A stretch of DNA of 49,519 bases from an uncultured Oscillospiraceae bacterium (GCA_910588135.1 CAJUOT010000016.1:1-49519); one strand, 5' to 3'; shown: positions 29,931 to 38,347, counted from the first letter of the stretch. Notes: generated by a model not told the origin, from the letters alone. A program made the numbers and translations.

Positions 29931-31254
29931 GCGCTACGTGCTCCAGCAGCTTGTCCCGGTCAGAGAAGCAGGTGACCACATACACGTCCTCGTCCCCGGC
30001 CTTTTTCAGGTGTTCCGCCGCCGCGGTGATATCCCCGCCCACCTCAATTTTCTCCGGCGGGATGGCGGTGTAGTCAAACCGCAGGGCCAGATCGCTGCAG
30101 TATTTCCCATACAGCATCACCTTCTGCACGTGCCCGCAGTTCAGCCGGTCAAAGTCGATGTCCCACAGCCAGCTGGTCTCGCCGGTGAAGTATTTCCGGC
30201 TGATGGCGTCCACAATCACCAGCACCGTGCAGGGCTTTTCTGTGGCGGCGATATAGGCCAGGTTGGTGTCGTAGGCCACCGAGTTCTCGTGCTTGGAGGT
30301 GAGCAGGGTGCCCTGGTGGTCCCCCAGGGTAAAGGTAATCATCCGTCCGTTTTTCAACAGATAGTTGTCGATGACCCCGGCCATGACCCCCTCGTCCACC
30401 CCCGCCTGGGCGCACACCGACCATGCCGCCAGGATGTTGTAGACGTTGTAGATGCTCTTGAAGGCCAGGGAGATGTCGGTCTCCCCGTTGATGGTCAGCC
30501 TGCCCGCCTTCAGGTCCAGGGCGGTGACGGTAAAATCCGTGTCATGCCGCTTATGGCCGCAGACGGGGCAGGCATAGTGCCCGATGTGGGCGTAGTGGTA
30601 ACAGGAGTACTCCATCCGGCCCTTGCACACCGGGCAGCGGGCCCCGTCGTGGTACACGCCCCGATGTTCCTTGGTGCTCACCGAGCACTCGTCCAGGCCG
30701 AACCACTTCACCCTTGCCGGGTCGTGCTCCCGGGCGAAGCAGGACACCAGCGGATCGTCGGCGTTGAGCACCAGGGTGGTGTCGGGGAATACCGCGTCCT
30801 TGATCGCGTCGTACACCCACTCCGGATGGCCGTTGCGGGTAAGCTGATCCCGGTACAGGTTGGTGATGACGAAGTGGGTGGGATGGAACCATTTGAAGGT
30901 GTGGCGGGCGTAGCGCTCGTCGCTCTCCAGCAGCAGCACGTCGCCGCGCATTTTCCCTCCCAGGGTGCAGTGGGACAGGATCAGGGTGGCCACGCCCTCG
31001 ATCTGGTTGGAGCCCTCCTTGTTATAGACCACCCGCCTGCCGTCCGCCGTCAGGATGGCGGCGATCATCTCCACGGTGGAGGTCTTGCCGTTGGAGCCGG
31101 TGACGGCGATCACCCGCTGGGGCAGCTTCACCCGGCCCAGCACATCGGGGCACACCTTCAGGGCGAACTGCCCCGGCAGGGAGCTGCCCTTGCCGATGAG
31201 CCCCCCGATGAAGCGCAGGATTTTACATACTATGACGGCCAAAACTAATCTCAT
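29923..31254 (-). CDS. murT: Lipid II isoglutaminyl synthase, MurT subunit
   Basis: Mur-ligase-type ATPase subunit of the MurT/GatD complex that amidates D-Glu of the peptidoglycan stem. The 443 residues include one N-terminal hydrophobic helix, the P-loop V-T-G-S-N-G-K-T-S-T (about residues 51-60), N-A-D-D-P typical of Mur ligases, and the zinc ribbon C-P-V-C-K-G ... C-P-V-C-G-H characteristic of MurT (about residues 208-233). The C-terminal DUF1727 region (S-K-H-E-N-S-V-A-Y-D-T-N-L) contacts GatD. It is 2 nt downstream of a GNAT gene. The last residues lie in repeat B6. Confidence 0.95.
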   Translation of the reverse strand: MRLVLAVIVCKILRFIGGLIGKGSSLPGQFALKVCPDVLGRVKLPQRVIAVTGSNGKTSTVEMIAAILTADGRRVVYNKEGSNQIEGVATLILSHCTLGGKMRGDVLLLESDERYARHTFKWFHPTHFVITNLYRDQLTRNGHPEWVYDAIKDAVFPDTTLVLNADDPLVSCFAREHDPARVKWFGLDECSVSTKEHRGVYHDGARCPVCKGRMEYSCYHYAHIGHYACPVCGHKRHDTDFTVTALDLKAGRLTINGETDISLAFKSIYNVYNILAAWSVCAQAGVDEGVMAGVIDNYLLKNGRMITFTLGDHQGTLLTSKHENSVAYDTNLAYIAATEKPCTVLVIVDAISRKYFTGETSWLWDIDFDRLNCGHVQKVMLYGKYCSDLALRFDYTAIPPEKIEVGGDITAAAEHLKKAGDEDVYVVTCFSDRDKLLEHVARR

Positions 31255-31256
31255 AC

Positions 31257-31832
31257 TTATGCCCTCTCCTGTTCTTTTTCCGCCTGCCTCAGTTCCCGCC
31301 ACTCATCCTCCAGGATGGCCATGAGGATATCGTCCCCATAGCCCTCCCCGTCCGGCACCGCCTCCCGGCGGACGCCCTCCCGCCGGAAGCCCGCCTTTTC
31401 ATAGGCCCGGATCGCGCGGGGGTTGAAGGAGAACACGTCCAGCTCCAGCCGGTGGAGCCCCAGCCCCTCAAAGGCGAAATCCCGGGTCATCCGCACCGCC
31501 CAGGAGCCGACCCCTTTCCCGCAGCTGTCCGCGCGGAACAGGGCGATGCGGAAATTGCCGCACCGGGCCTCCCAGTCGATCTCGTTGATCACGCTCTCGC
31601 CCAGAATGCGCCCGTCCGGGCCAAGGATGAGGAAATCGGCCCGGTCGTCCGCCGTGAGGCACCGCTGGAAGTAGGCCATGACCTCCTCCCGGGTGAAGCC
31701 GGTCCGGCCGCCTGTCAGTCTGGCCACCTCTGCATCCGTGCAAAACGCCCCGCAGTACGCCTTTGCGTCCGATGCCCGGACGGGGCGCAGGGTGTAGCCG
31801 TCCTTTTCCCAGCTCTGCGCTATCTGTCTCAT
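31257..31832 (-). CDS. GNAT acetyltransferase, RimJ/RimL type
   Basis: A 191-residue N-acetyltransferase. It has Y-T-L-R-P-V-R-A-S-D-A near the start, the acetyl-CoA loop in R-A-D-S-C-G-K-G-V-G-S-W-A (Q/R-x-x-G-x-G/A equivalent, about residues 104-114), and L-H-R-L-E-L-D-V-F-S-F-N-P-R-A-I-R-A-Y-E-K-A-G-F, the signature of the RimJ/RimL/SpeG-like branch. The substrate is unknown (protein N-terminus, polyamine or small amine). GAGAGGAAG precedes the start. It sits in the mnmG-gatD operon just before murT. Confidence 0.88.
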   Translation of the reverse strand: MRQIAQSWEKDGYTLRPVRASDAKAYCGAFCTDAEVARLTGGRTGFTREEVMAYFQRCLTADDRADFLILGPDGRILGESVINEIDWEARCGNFRIALFRADSCGKGVGSWAVRMTRDFAFEGLGLHRLELDVFSFNPRAIRAYEKAGFRREGVRREAVPDGEGYGDDILMAILEDEWRELRQAEKEQERA

Positions 31833-31846
31833 GCCTATGCTTCCTC

Positions 31847-32320
31847 TCACAGTCGTTTGTACGGGAAGAACAGGTAGAGCTGCCCGCCCTCCGCCGGGCG
31901 CTGGCACTCCTGCACCGCCCCGGCCAGGGACAGCCCCCGCCGCTCCAATTCGTCCAGCCCTGCCTGGAATGAGGCGGCGTAGTCCCCCTCCGCTTTCACC
32001 CGCAGGCAGGCGAAGGCGGGCAGCGTCCACTTTGTCCAGCCCTCGGGCGGCAGCGCCTCCGGGCAAACCTGGACGCCCGCCAGATACAGCCCCCGGGTGA
32101 AGCCGTCCTCCCAGGGCAGGAAGGCGCGGGACAGGTCGCTCATGGCGCCCCAGACGCCCAGGGGCGCGCCGCTTTCCTCCCGCAGAGCCAGCGCCTCCAC
32201 CTCGCCGAACCGGGCGTTGGCCCGCTCCCACAGGGCGGGGGCGGGGTTGAATCCAGGTTTTGCCTCGCCCTCCATGCCGATAATGGAGACGGGGGGCAGC
32301 TCACAGGTTATGATCTCCAT
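31847..32320 (-). CDS. GyrI-like/effector-binding domain protein
   Basis: A 157-residue stand-alone effector-binding domain of the AraC_E_bind/GyrI fold. Visible features are V-S-I-I-G-M-E-G near the start, G-V-W-G-A-M-S-D-L in the middle, Y-L-A-G-V-Q-V, and an L-Y-L-F-F-P-Y-K end. Such domains bind small amphipathic or cationic ligands and occur alone or attached to AraC/MerR regulators; a related domain ends the AraC protein at 39304. It has 12 nt to the aac(6')-like gene and 14 nt to the GNAT gene, so the three may act together on amines or drugs (inference). Confidence 0.75.
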   Translation of the reverse strand: MEIITCELPPVSIIGMEGEAKPGFNPAPALWERANARFGEVEALALREESGAPLGVWGAMSDLSRAFLPWEDGFTRGLYLAGVQVCPEALPPEGWTKWTLPAFACLRVKAEGDYAASFQAGLDELERRGLSLAGAVQECQRPAEGGQLYLFFPYKRL

Positions 32321-32332
32321 GATTCCGCCCCC

Positions 32333-32767
32333 TCACAAGCGTTTTGTAAAGCAGACGATCCGGTTTGCCTCGGCAAAGCCCGCCGCCAGATGGAAGGCCG
32401 CGCTGTCCGTATTTTCCAGTTCGCAGTCGCTGGCAAATTCGGCGCAGCCCCGTTCCCGGGCCCAGCCCTCACAGGCGGCCAGCAGGGCGCGGGCAACCCC
32501 CCGGCCCCGGAACCCCTCCCGGACATAGACGCCCTCCAAATAGCCCACCGGGCTGGTTTCCGTCCCCTCCACGTAGTCGCGGCGGAGCTGGCACTGGGCA
32601 AAGCCCGCCGGGGCGTTGCCCTCCACGGCGAGAAACACCGCGCACTCCGAGGGGGGCAGCGCCTCCCACTCCGCCAGCAGCTCCTCCGGCGCGTTCCCCG
32701 GCCACAGCTCACAGGCCAGCGCCGCGGCCTGGGCCAGGGCCTCTCCACTTGCTCTCGTAATCATCAT
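32333..32767 (-). CDS. Aminoglycoside 6'-N-acetyltransferase-like GNAT
   Basis: A 144-residue GNAT protein that reads like the chromosomal AAC(6') group: L-W-P-G-N-A-P-E-E-L near residue 22, G-F-A-Q-C-Q-L-R-R-D-Y-V-E-G-T-E-T-S-P-V-G-Y-L-E-G in pieces across 54-79, R-G-R-G-V-A-R-A-L-L for acetyl-CoA, and G-C-A-E-F-A-S-D near 107. These positions follow AAC(6')-I enzymes closely. Whether it acetylates aminoglycosides here is untested; such genes often have another native substrate. The start ATG overlaps the mnmG stop by 4 nt, so its translation is tied to a tRNA-modification gene. Confidence 0.85.
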   Translation of the reverse strand: MMITRASGEALAQAAALACELWPGNAPEELLAEWEALPPSECAVFLAVEGNAPAGFAQCQLRRDYVEGTETSPVGYLEGVYVREGFRGRGVARALLAACEGWARERGCAEFASDCELENTDSAAFHLAAGFAEANRIVCFTKRL

Positions 32768-34632
32768 GTGGTTTTCTCCAAGTATATCATCAATGCGGTG
32801 ATGTCCGCCGGGGACACCCCGGACACACGGGACGCCTGCCCCAGGTTCAGCGGCCTGATTTTGTCCAGCTTCTGCCGCGCCTCCAGCCGCAGGCCCTGTA
32901 TGGACAGATAGTCCACGTCCGGGGGCAGGGGCTTGTCCTCCAGCTTCCGCAGCTCCTCCACCTGCCGGTTCTGCCGGTCGATATAGCCCGCATACTTCAC
33001 GGAAATTTCAACCTGCTCTGTAATTTCCCGGGAAAGGGGAGGCCTGTCCTGGTCAAAAGAAGCCAGGTCAGCGTAGCTCAGCCGGGGGCGGCGCAGCAAA
33101 TCAATCAGCCGCGCCCCGTGGGGGCAGGGGGGCTCGCCCTTTGCCTCCAGCAGCCTGTCCAGTTCCGGGGAAGGGGCCGCCCCGGTGTGTTCCAGGCGCT
33201 TGATCTCCCGGTCTACGGCGGCGTACTTCTCCTCGATTTGGGCCAGCCGCTCCCCGCTCACCAGCCCCGCCCGGTGGCCGTAGGCGGCCAACCGCCGGTC
33301 GGCGTTGTCCTGCCGGTGGATGAGGCGGTACTCCGTCCGGGAGGTCATCATCCGGTAGGGCTCGTTGGTGCCCTTGGTCACCAGATCGTCGATGAGCACC
33401 CCGATATAGCCGTCCCCCCGGCTGAGGATCAGGGGCGGCTCGCCCTTGATTTTCAGCGCCGCGTTGATCCCGGCCACAAGGCCCTGGGCGGCGGCCTCCT
33501 CATAGCCCGAGGAGCCGTTGAACTGCCCCGCGCCGTACAGGCCGGGAATTTTTTTGCACTCCAGGGTGGGCAGCAATTCGGTGGGGTCCGCGCAGTCGTA
33601 CTCGATGGCATAGGCGGGCCGGGTCATCTCCGCCCGCTCCAGGCCGGGGATGGTGTGGAGCATTTTCACCTGCACCTCCTCGGGCAGGGAGGAGGAAAAC
33701 CCCTGGATGTACAGCTCCTCGGTGTTGAGGCCCATGGGCTCGATGAAGAGCTGATGCCTTGGCTTGTCGGCAAAGCGCACCACCTTGTCCTCGATGGAGG
33801 GGCAGTACCGGGGCCCCACCCCCTCAATCACCCCGGAGAACAGGGGGGAGCGGTGAAGGTTGTCCCGGATGACCTTGTGGGTGTGTTCGTTGGTATAGGT
33901 GAGGTAGCACACCGCCCGGTTTTCCGGGAGCGTTTCCGTGGTGAAGGAGAAGGGCACAGGTGTCTCGTCTCCCGGCTGGACCTCCATTTTGGAGAAGTCC
34001 ACGCTGCGGCGGTTCACCCTGGGGGGCGTGCCCGTCTTGAACCGCCGGATGGACAGCCCCAGCTTTGTGAGGCAGTCTGTCAGGGGCAGGGCCGCCGCCA
34101 TGCCGTCGGGGCCGGAGGCCCTTGTGACCTCCCCCACGATGGTGCGGCCCCCCAGATAGGTGCCGGTGGCGATGACCGCCGCTTTGACGGCGTACACCGC
34201 CCCGGTGGCGGTGACGACGGCGGAAACCGCCCCGTTTTCGGTGAGAATCTCGGTGACCTCCCCCTGCTTCACCCACAGGTTCTCCTGGAGCTCCAGCCGG
34301 TGCTTCATCGCCTCCTGGTAGCGGCGGCGGTCGGCCTGGGCCCGGAGGGACCACACCGCGGGGCCCTTGCCCCGGTTGAGCATCCGGTACTGGATGCAGG
34401 CCTGGTCCGCGGCGCGGGCCATCTCGCCCCCCAGGGCGTCGATCTCCCGCACCAGATGGCCCTTGCCCGTGCCGCCCACGGCGGGGTTGCAGGGCATATT
34501 GCCCACCGCGTCCAGGTTGATGGTGAAGCACAGGGTTTTCAGCCCCATCCGGGCGGAGGCCAGGGCGGCTTCGATGCCGGCGTGGCCCGCGCCGATAACG
34601 GCGATGTCAAATTGTCCGGCGTCATAGCGCAT
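32764..34632 (-). CDS. mnmG: tRNA uridine-5-carboxymethylaminomethyl synthase MnmG (GidA)
   Basis: FAD enzyme that with MnmE installs (carboxymethyl)aminomethyl groups on U34 of tRNAs. The 622-residue protein is full length: FAD-binding V-I-G-A-G-H-A-G-I-E-A-A at residues 11-22, N-P-A-V-G-G-T-G-K-G-H-L near 51, C-D-P and A-G-Q-F-N-G-S-S-G-Y-E-E-A-A-A-Q-G in the middle, and the C-terminal helical domain S-R-V-S-G-V-S-P-A-D-I. GGAGG sits 6-8 nt before the ATG. mnmE is not adjacent here. Upstream lies repeat C2; downstream the operon runs through aac(6')-like to gatD-like. Confidence 0.97.
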   Translation of the reverse strand: MRYDAGQFDIAVIGAGHAGIEAALASARMGLKTLCFTINLDAVGNMPCNPAVGGTGKGHLVREIDALGGEMARAADQACIQYRMLNRGKGPAVWSLRAQADRRRYQEAMKHRLELQENLWVKQGEVTEILTENGAVSAVVTATGAVYAVKAAVIATGTYLGGRTIVGEVTRASGPDGMAAALPLTDCLTKLGLSIRRFKTGTPPRVNRRSVDFSKMEVQPGDETPVPFSFTTETLPENRAVCYLTYTNEHTHKVIRDNLHRSPLFSGVIEGVGPRYCPSIEDKVVRFADKPRHQLFIEPMGLNTEELYIQGFSSSLPEEVQVKMLHTIPGLERAEMTRPAYAIEYDCADPTELLPTLECKKIPGLYGAGQFNGSSGYEEAAAQGLVAGINAALKIKGEPPLILSRGDGYIGVLIDDLVTKGTNEPYRMMTSRTEYRLIHRQDNADRRLAAYGHRAGLVSGERLAQIEEKYAAVDREIKRLEHTGAAPSPELDRLLEAKGEPPCPHGARLIDLLRRPRLSYADLASFDQDRPPLSREITEQVEISVKYAGYIDRQNRQVEELRKLEDKPLPPDVDYLSIQGLRLEARQKLDKIRPLNLGQASRVSGVSPADITALMIYLEKTT

Positions 34633-34662
34633 GGCGCGGCCTCCTTTCCCCTCCGCGGGGCG

Positions 34663-34803
34663 TGCCCTTCAGCCCTCCCCCCGCAGGGGGGAGGGTGCCC
34701 CCGAAGGGGGCGGGTGAGGGGGGACATTCGATGCTCCTCAATTCGTGCCCTCATCCGTCATTTGCTTCGCAAATGCCACCTTCCCCCTGGAAGGGGGAAG
34801 GCT
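34663..34803. repeat. Dispersed repeat family C, copy C2
   Basis: CCCTCCCCCCG-CAG-GGGGGAGGG, GCCCCC-GAA-GGGGGC, GGTGAGGG ... CCCTCATCCG, GCATTTGCGAAGCAAATG and CCTTCCCCCTGGAAGGGGGAAGG hairpins, about 140 nt. Same arrangement as C1. It lies between the metallophosphoesterase and mnmG. Confidence 0.8.
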
Positions 34804-34809
34804 GATCGC

Positions 34810-35697
34810 TTAACCCCTCAGCTCCACCACCGCCAGCTCGGGCCGGTTAAAAATGCGGAACCCTTTGAAGGGCACCGTGTTGTTCCCCAGCCCCCGGGAG
34901 ACAAACAGGGTGCTGTCCCCCTCGGTGTACAGCCCCGCCGTCCATCGGGGGAAAAACTGCCGGTTTGTCCCCAGCAGCCCGCCCACAAAGGGCAGGCGGA
35001 TAATGCCCCCGTGGCCGTGGCCGGACATCACAAAGTCATATCCGTCGGCGGCGTACTGGCCGAAGTGGTCGTTCCGGTGGGCCAGCAGGAGGGTGAACAG
35101 GCCGGGGTCATTGTCCTGAATCCGGGCGTACAGCCCCTCCGGGGTGGTCTGGTCGGCGTAGCCGTTGGGGTCGTCCGCCCCGGCCAGCACAATTTTCTCC
35201 CCGCCCCGCTCCAGAATTTCATACTGGTTGGAGAGCACCCTCACCCCGCACTGGGCCAGCAGGGCCTTCAGCTCCTTCACCGTCCCCGAGCCCAGGGCCC
35301 ACTCGTGGTTGCCCGTGACGTAGTAGGTGGGGGCGGTGGCGGCCAGCCCCCGGGCCAGCGCGGGCACCATCTCCAGCTGGGACTTCTGGTCGATGAGGTC
35401 GCCGGTGATCACGATCAGGTCCGGCTCCGACTCCCGCACCCGCTCCAAAAGCTCCCCGCTGTCCTCCCCGTACTGGTGGCCGTGGAGGTCGGACAGGTGG
35501 GCAATGGTGAAGCCGTCAAAGCCCTGGGGCAGGCCGTCCAGCTCCGCCTGGGCGCGGGTGGTCTGGAGCCCCCAGCACTGCCACCGGAACCAGAACCAGC
35601 CCCCCGCCGCCAGAATCAGCAGGGCCAGCAGCCAGCGCAGGGCGCGGCGTTTTCTCCGGGGGCGGCGGGCTCCCTCCCCCCGCTCAGTCGTCGTCAT
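34810..35697 (-). CDS. Membrane-anchored metallophosphoesterase
   Basis: Calcineurin-like phosphoesterase of 295 residues. After a strongly basic tail (R-R-P-R-R-K-R-R-A) a membrane span lies at about residues 21-38, so the catalytic domain faces outside. The metal-binding motifs are complete: H-L-S-D-L-H-G-H (68-75), I-T-G-D-L-I, T-G-N-H-E-W, A-H-R-N and S-G-H-G-H-G-G. This is the YkuE-like group, some of which act on lipid-linked phosphates such as UDP-2,3-diacylglucosamine. The start overlaps the helicase gene by 14 nt and lacks a clear Shine-Dalgarno, so translation may depend on coupling. Confidence 0.9.
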   Translation of the reverse strand: MTTTERGEGARRPRRKRRALRWLLALLILAAGGWFWFRWQCWGLQTTRAQAELDGLPQGFDGFTIAHLSDLHGHQYGEDSGELLERVRESEPDLIVITGDLIDQKSQLEMVPALARGLAATAPTYYVTGNHEWALGSGTVKELKALLAQCGVRVLSNQYEILERGGEKIVLAGADDPNGYADQTTPEGLYARIQDNDPGLFTLLLAHRNDHFGQYAADGYDFVMSGHGHGGIIRLPFVGGLLGTNRQFFPRWTAGLYTEGDSTLFVSRGLGNNTVPFKGFRIFNRPELAVVELRG

Positions 35698-37609
35698 GGA
35701 GGTAATAGGGCCGCATCAGGCTCTTGTGCTGGGTGGAATCCTTCTGCCGGTCGGCGCGGGGGGGCGCTTCGATGGGCCGGGGCCGGTCGTCCCGGCGGCG
35801 CTTCCGCTTCCCCGCCAGGGACGGGGGCAGAACCGGCTCCTGGACAGGCTGGGCCGGCGCGCCCTGCTTTTTCCCCTGGCGGCGGGGCTTGGGGCGGGCG
35901 GACCTGTCCTGCTTTTTCCCGCCGTCCTGCCGGGGGGGCTGGGCCTGGGGCCGGGGTGCGGGGCGGCGGGGGGCCAGCAGCCGCGCCGTGGCGTCCATGA
36001 TGACGTCGGAATCCAGGGGATTGGGCTTGTAGAAGTCGGTAACGGGCACGGAGGGGTCGGCGGGCAGGGTGTCCTCAATCCTGCCCTGGCGCACGCCCCG
36101 GCCGATGGGCTTGTCGCGCAAAACCAGCGGTTTTTCCTCCGCCGGGGCCGGGGCGGGGGCTTCCTGAACAGCCCCGCCGGACTTTTTGCGGCGGCGGCGT
36201 TTCTTCCTGAGGGCGTCCCCCTCCTGCGAACCATTCGCAACGGTGGTTTGAGGTGCGCCCTTGGCACCCGCGGAGCGGGGACGGCGGGAGTCCGCCGCAG
36301 AATCCGAAGGATTCCCGCAGGGCGGATTCATTCCGCCCGAGGATTGCAATCCAAGGGGGCCCCCGGCCGGCGCTTTCGCGCCGGCTGGGGAACGGCGGCG
36401 CTCCTTCGCGGCGGCACGGGCCTCCGCGTCCTCGGCATTGACGGGCCGCCCGTGCCTGTCCCTCTGGGGCGGGTCGAAGTTCTCCATGGGGAAGGGGTGG
36501 TTTTCCACCACCGGGATGGGCCTGCCCAACAGCTTCTCAATGGCCTTCAATTCGTCCTTTTCGTCGAACTGGCAGAAGGAGACGGCCTCCCCCTCATGCC
36601 CCGCCCGGCCGGTGCGGCCGATGCGGTGCACATAGGTCTCGGGCACGTCGGGCAGGTTGTAGTTGAACACGAAGGGCAGCTCGGTGATGTCGATGCCCCG
36701 GGCGGCGATGTCGGTGGCGGCCAGCACCCGCACCCGTCCCGCTTTGAAGTCGCTCAGGGCCTGCACCCGGGCGGTCTGGCTCTTGTTGCCGTGGATGGCG
36801 GCGGCGGAGATGCCCCGCTTCTGGAGGTCCTGGGCGATGCGGTTGGCCCCGTGCTTGGTGCGGGAGAACACCAGGGCGGAGGTGATGTGCCGCTCCTCCA
36901 TGAGATGGGCCAGCAGCTTCGTTTTGTTGGACTTGTCCACATAGTACAGGGACTGCCGGATGACCTCCACCGGGGAGGAGACGGGGTCCACGGCCACGCG
37001 GGCGTAGTCATGGAGCAGGCCGTTCACCAGCCCCATCACCTCGGGGGGCATGGTGGCAGAGAAAAACAGGGTCTGCTTTTTGTCCGGCAGCAGCTTCAAG
37101 ATCCGCTTCACGTCGTGGATAAAGCCCATGTCCAGCATCCGGTCTGCCTCGTCCAGCACGAAAATCTCAATGCGGGACAGGTCCACAAGCCCCTGGCCGT
37201 GGAGGTCCAGCAGCCGCCCGGGGGTGGCCACCAGGATGTCCAGCCCCCGGTTTATGGCGTCCACCTGGGGCTGCTGGCCCACGCCGCCGAAGATGACGGC
37301 GGAGCGCAGGGGCAGGTTGCGCCCGTAAGACACAAAGCTGTCCTGAATCTGAATGGCCAGCTCCCGGGTGGGGGTGAGGATCAGCGCCCGGATCACCCGG
37401 GGCCTGGGCACGCGGCCGCTGAGCCGCTGCAAAATGGGGGCGGCGAAGGCGCAGGTCTTGCCGGTGCCCGTCTGGGCGCAGCCCAGCACGTCCCGCCCCG
37501 CCAGGGCGGGGGGGATGGCCTTGCGCTGGATGGGGGTGGGGTCGGTGTAGCCCTCCTGGGTGAGGGCCTTCAAAATGGGGGCGGTGAGCCCCAGATCACG
37601 GAAATTCAT
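35684..37609 (-). CDS. DEAD-box RNA helicase with long repeat-derived linker and basic tail
   Basis: ATP-dependent RNA helicase of the RhlE/CshA type, 641 residues. The core (1-375) is complete: Q motif P-T-P-I-Q, A-Q-T-G-T-G-K-T (motif I), P-T-R-E-L-A, T-P-G-R, D-E-A-D (II), S-A-T (III), A-T-D-I-A-A-R-G-I-D (V) and H-R-I-G-R-T-G-R (VI). Residues about 410-640 are low-complexity, Lys/Arg/Pro-rich. Within this tail, 36225-36385 is a chain of short perfect hairpins, unlike ordinary coding sequence, giving the odd stretch around G-G-M-N-P-P-C-G-N-P-S-D. It is probably an in-frame repeat insertion. It lies 20 nt downstream of aroK. Confidence 0.95.
   Translation of the reverse strand: MNFRDLGLTAPILKALTQEGYTDPTPIQRKAIPPALAGRDVLGCAQTGTGKTCAFAAPILQRLSGRVPRPRVIRALILTPTRELAIQIQDSFVSYGRNLPLRSAVIFGGVGQQPQVDAINRGLDILVATPGRLLDLHGQGLVDLSRIEIFVLDEADRMLDMGFIHDVKRILKLLPDKKQTLFFSATMPPEVMGLVNGLLHDYARVAVDPVSSPVEVIRQSLYYVDKSNKTKLLAHLMEERHITSALVFSRTKHGANRIAQDLQKRGISAAAIHGNKSQTARVQALSDFKAGRVRVLAATDIAARGIDITELPFVFNYNLPDVPETYVHRIGRTGRAGHEGEAVSFCQFDEKDELKAIEKLLGRPIPVVENHPFPMENFDPPQRDRHGRPVNAEDAEARAAAKERRRSPAGAKAPAGGPLGLQSSGGMNPPCGNPSDSAADSRRPRSAGAKGAPQTTVANGSQEGDALRKKRRRRKKSGGAVQEAPAPAPAEEKPLVLRDKPIGRGVRQGRIEDTLPADPSVPVTDFYKPNPLDSDVIMDATARLLAPRRPAPRPQAQPPRQDGGKKQDRSARPKPRRQGKKQGAPAQPVQEPVLPPSLAGKRKRRRDDRPRPIEAPPRADRQKDSTQHKSLMRPYYLHDDD
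36225..36385. repeat. Tandem-hairpin element inside the helicase coding sequence
   Basis: Successive perfect stems: TGCGAA-CCA-TTCGCA (36225-36239), CGGCGG-GAGT-CCGCCG (about 36283-36298), GAATCC-GAA-GGATTC (36300-36314), GGGCGGA-TTCAT-TCCGCCC (36320-36338), GGATTGCAATCC (36341-36352) and CCGGCGC-TTTC-GCGCCGG (36367-36384). The frame stays open throughout. Confidence 0.75.
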
Positions 37610-37629
37610 ATACCTTTCTTCGTCCTATT

Positions 37630-38148
37630 CTATTCTGGATTCGCCTTTTCATGGGCGGCCAGAGATTGTTTCACAGCTTCCACGGTGCCCGTCAGGCTCT
37701 GGCCCCTGATGGGGACGGTGATGTGGGCGCACTTCTCATACAGCGGCGCCCTGCGCCGGTACACGTCGGCCAGGGTCTGGCCGGGGGAGAGGGCAATCCC
37801 CCTGGAGGCCATGTTGCGGATGCGCCCCGCCACATCCGCCAGCGGCAGCTCCAGGTAGACCACCGTGCCCAGCGCCCGCATATGGGCAATGGCCTCCTCC
37901 CGGCACACGCAGCTCCCCCCGGGGGCCACCACCGTCCCCCGGCAGTCCAGGGAGCAGATGGCGTCCCGCTCCAGGTCCAGAAACGCCTCCACCCCCCGCG
38001 TGTCGATGAGCTGCTGGAGCAGCGCGCCCTCCCGCTGCTGGATGAGCAGGTCTACATCCAGGAATTCCATCCCCAGGGCCTTGGCCAGCACCACGCCCAC
38101 GGTGCTCTTGCCGGCCCCCGGCATCCCGATGAGAATTATATTGTCCAT
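37630..38148 (-). CDS. aroK: Shikimate kinase
   Basis: P-loop kinase of 172 residues, the size of AroK, which phosphorylates shikimate on the way to chorismate. It has the Walker A G-M-P-G-A-G-K-S-T (8-16), D-V-D near 32 for Mg/shikimate, an F-L-D-L-E-R segment near 57, A-P-G-G-S-C-V in the shikimate-binding G-G-G region (third Gly replaced by Ser), and a lid-type R-R-R-A-P-L-Y-E. Other aro genes are absent from the window, so a related small-molecule kinase is possible. It is first in the helicase/mnmG run and has its own promoter at 38215-38243. Confidence 0.85.
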   Translation of the reverse strand: MDNIILIGMPGAGKSTVGVVLAKALGMEFLDVDLLIQQREGALLQQLIDTRGVEAFLDLERDAICSLDCRGTVVAPGGSCVCREEAIAHMRALGTVVYLELPLADVAGRIRNMASRGIALSPGQTLADVYRRRAPLYEKCAHITVPIRGQSLTGTVEAVKQSLAAHEKANPE

Positions 38149-38214
38149 CCCGGCGCGCCCCCAACCGTCTCCGCCCGCTGCTTTCCAGATTCTGGCGGGC
38201 GCTGTAATCGTAGT

Positions 38215-38243
38215 ATTATATCAGATAAAATCCCCCGCGGCAA
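38215..38243 (-). promoter_or_regulatory. Promoter of the aroK-helicase-metallophosphoesterase run
   Basis: -35 TTGCCG (38238-38243), 17-nt spacer, consensus -10 TATAAT (38215-38220) on the minus strand, about 60 nt upstream of aroK. Confidence 0.7.
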
Positions 38244-38284
38244 GGCTTACCGGCCCAGTTTCCGCCCGTTTTTCCGCCGGGGCT

Positions 38285-38324
38285 GAAAAAAGCGCCCATC
38301 CCCCAGGGATAGGCGCTCTTTTTC
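38285..38324 (-). terminator. Terminator of the PilZ gene (bidirectional)
   Basis: AGCGCC-C-ATCCC / GGGAT-A-GGCGCT stem (38291-38317) flanked by A6 on one side and a T-rich run on the other, 24-60 nt after the PilZ stop. Confidence 0.88.
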
Positions 38325-38347
38325 GTCCGGTTTCGCCGGCTTTTCCG

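Noticed and set aside
34663..36385. Clustered palindromes suggesting a CRISPR array
   Set aside because: There is no regular repeat-spacer period and no cas gene; the palindromes differ from each other.
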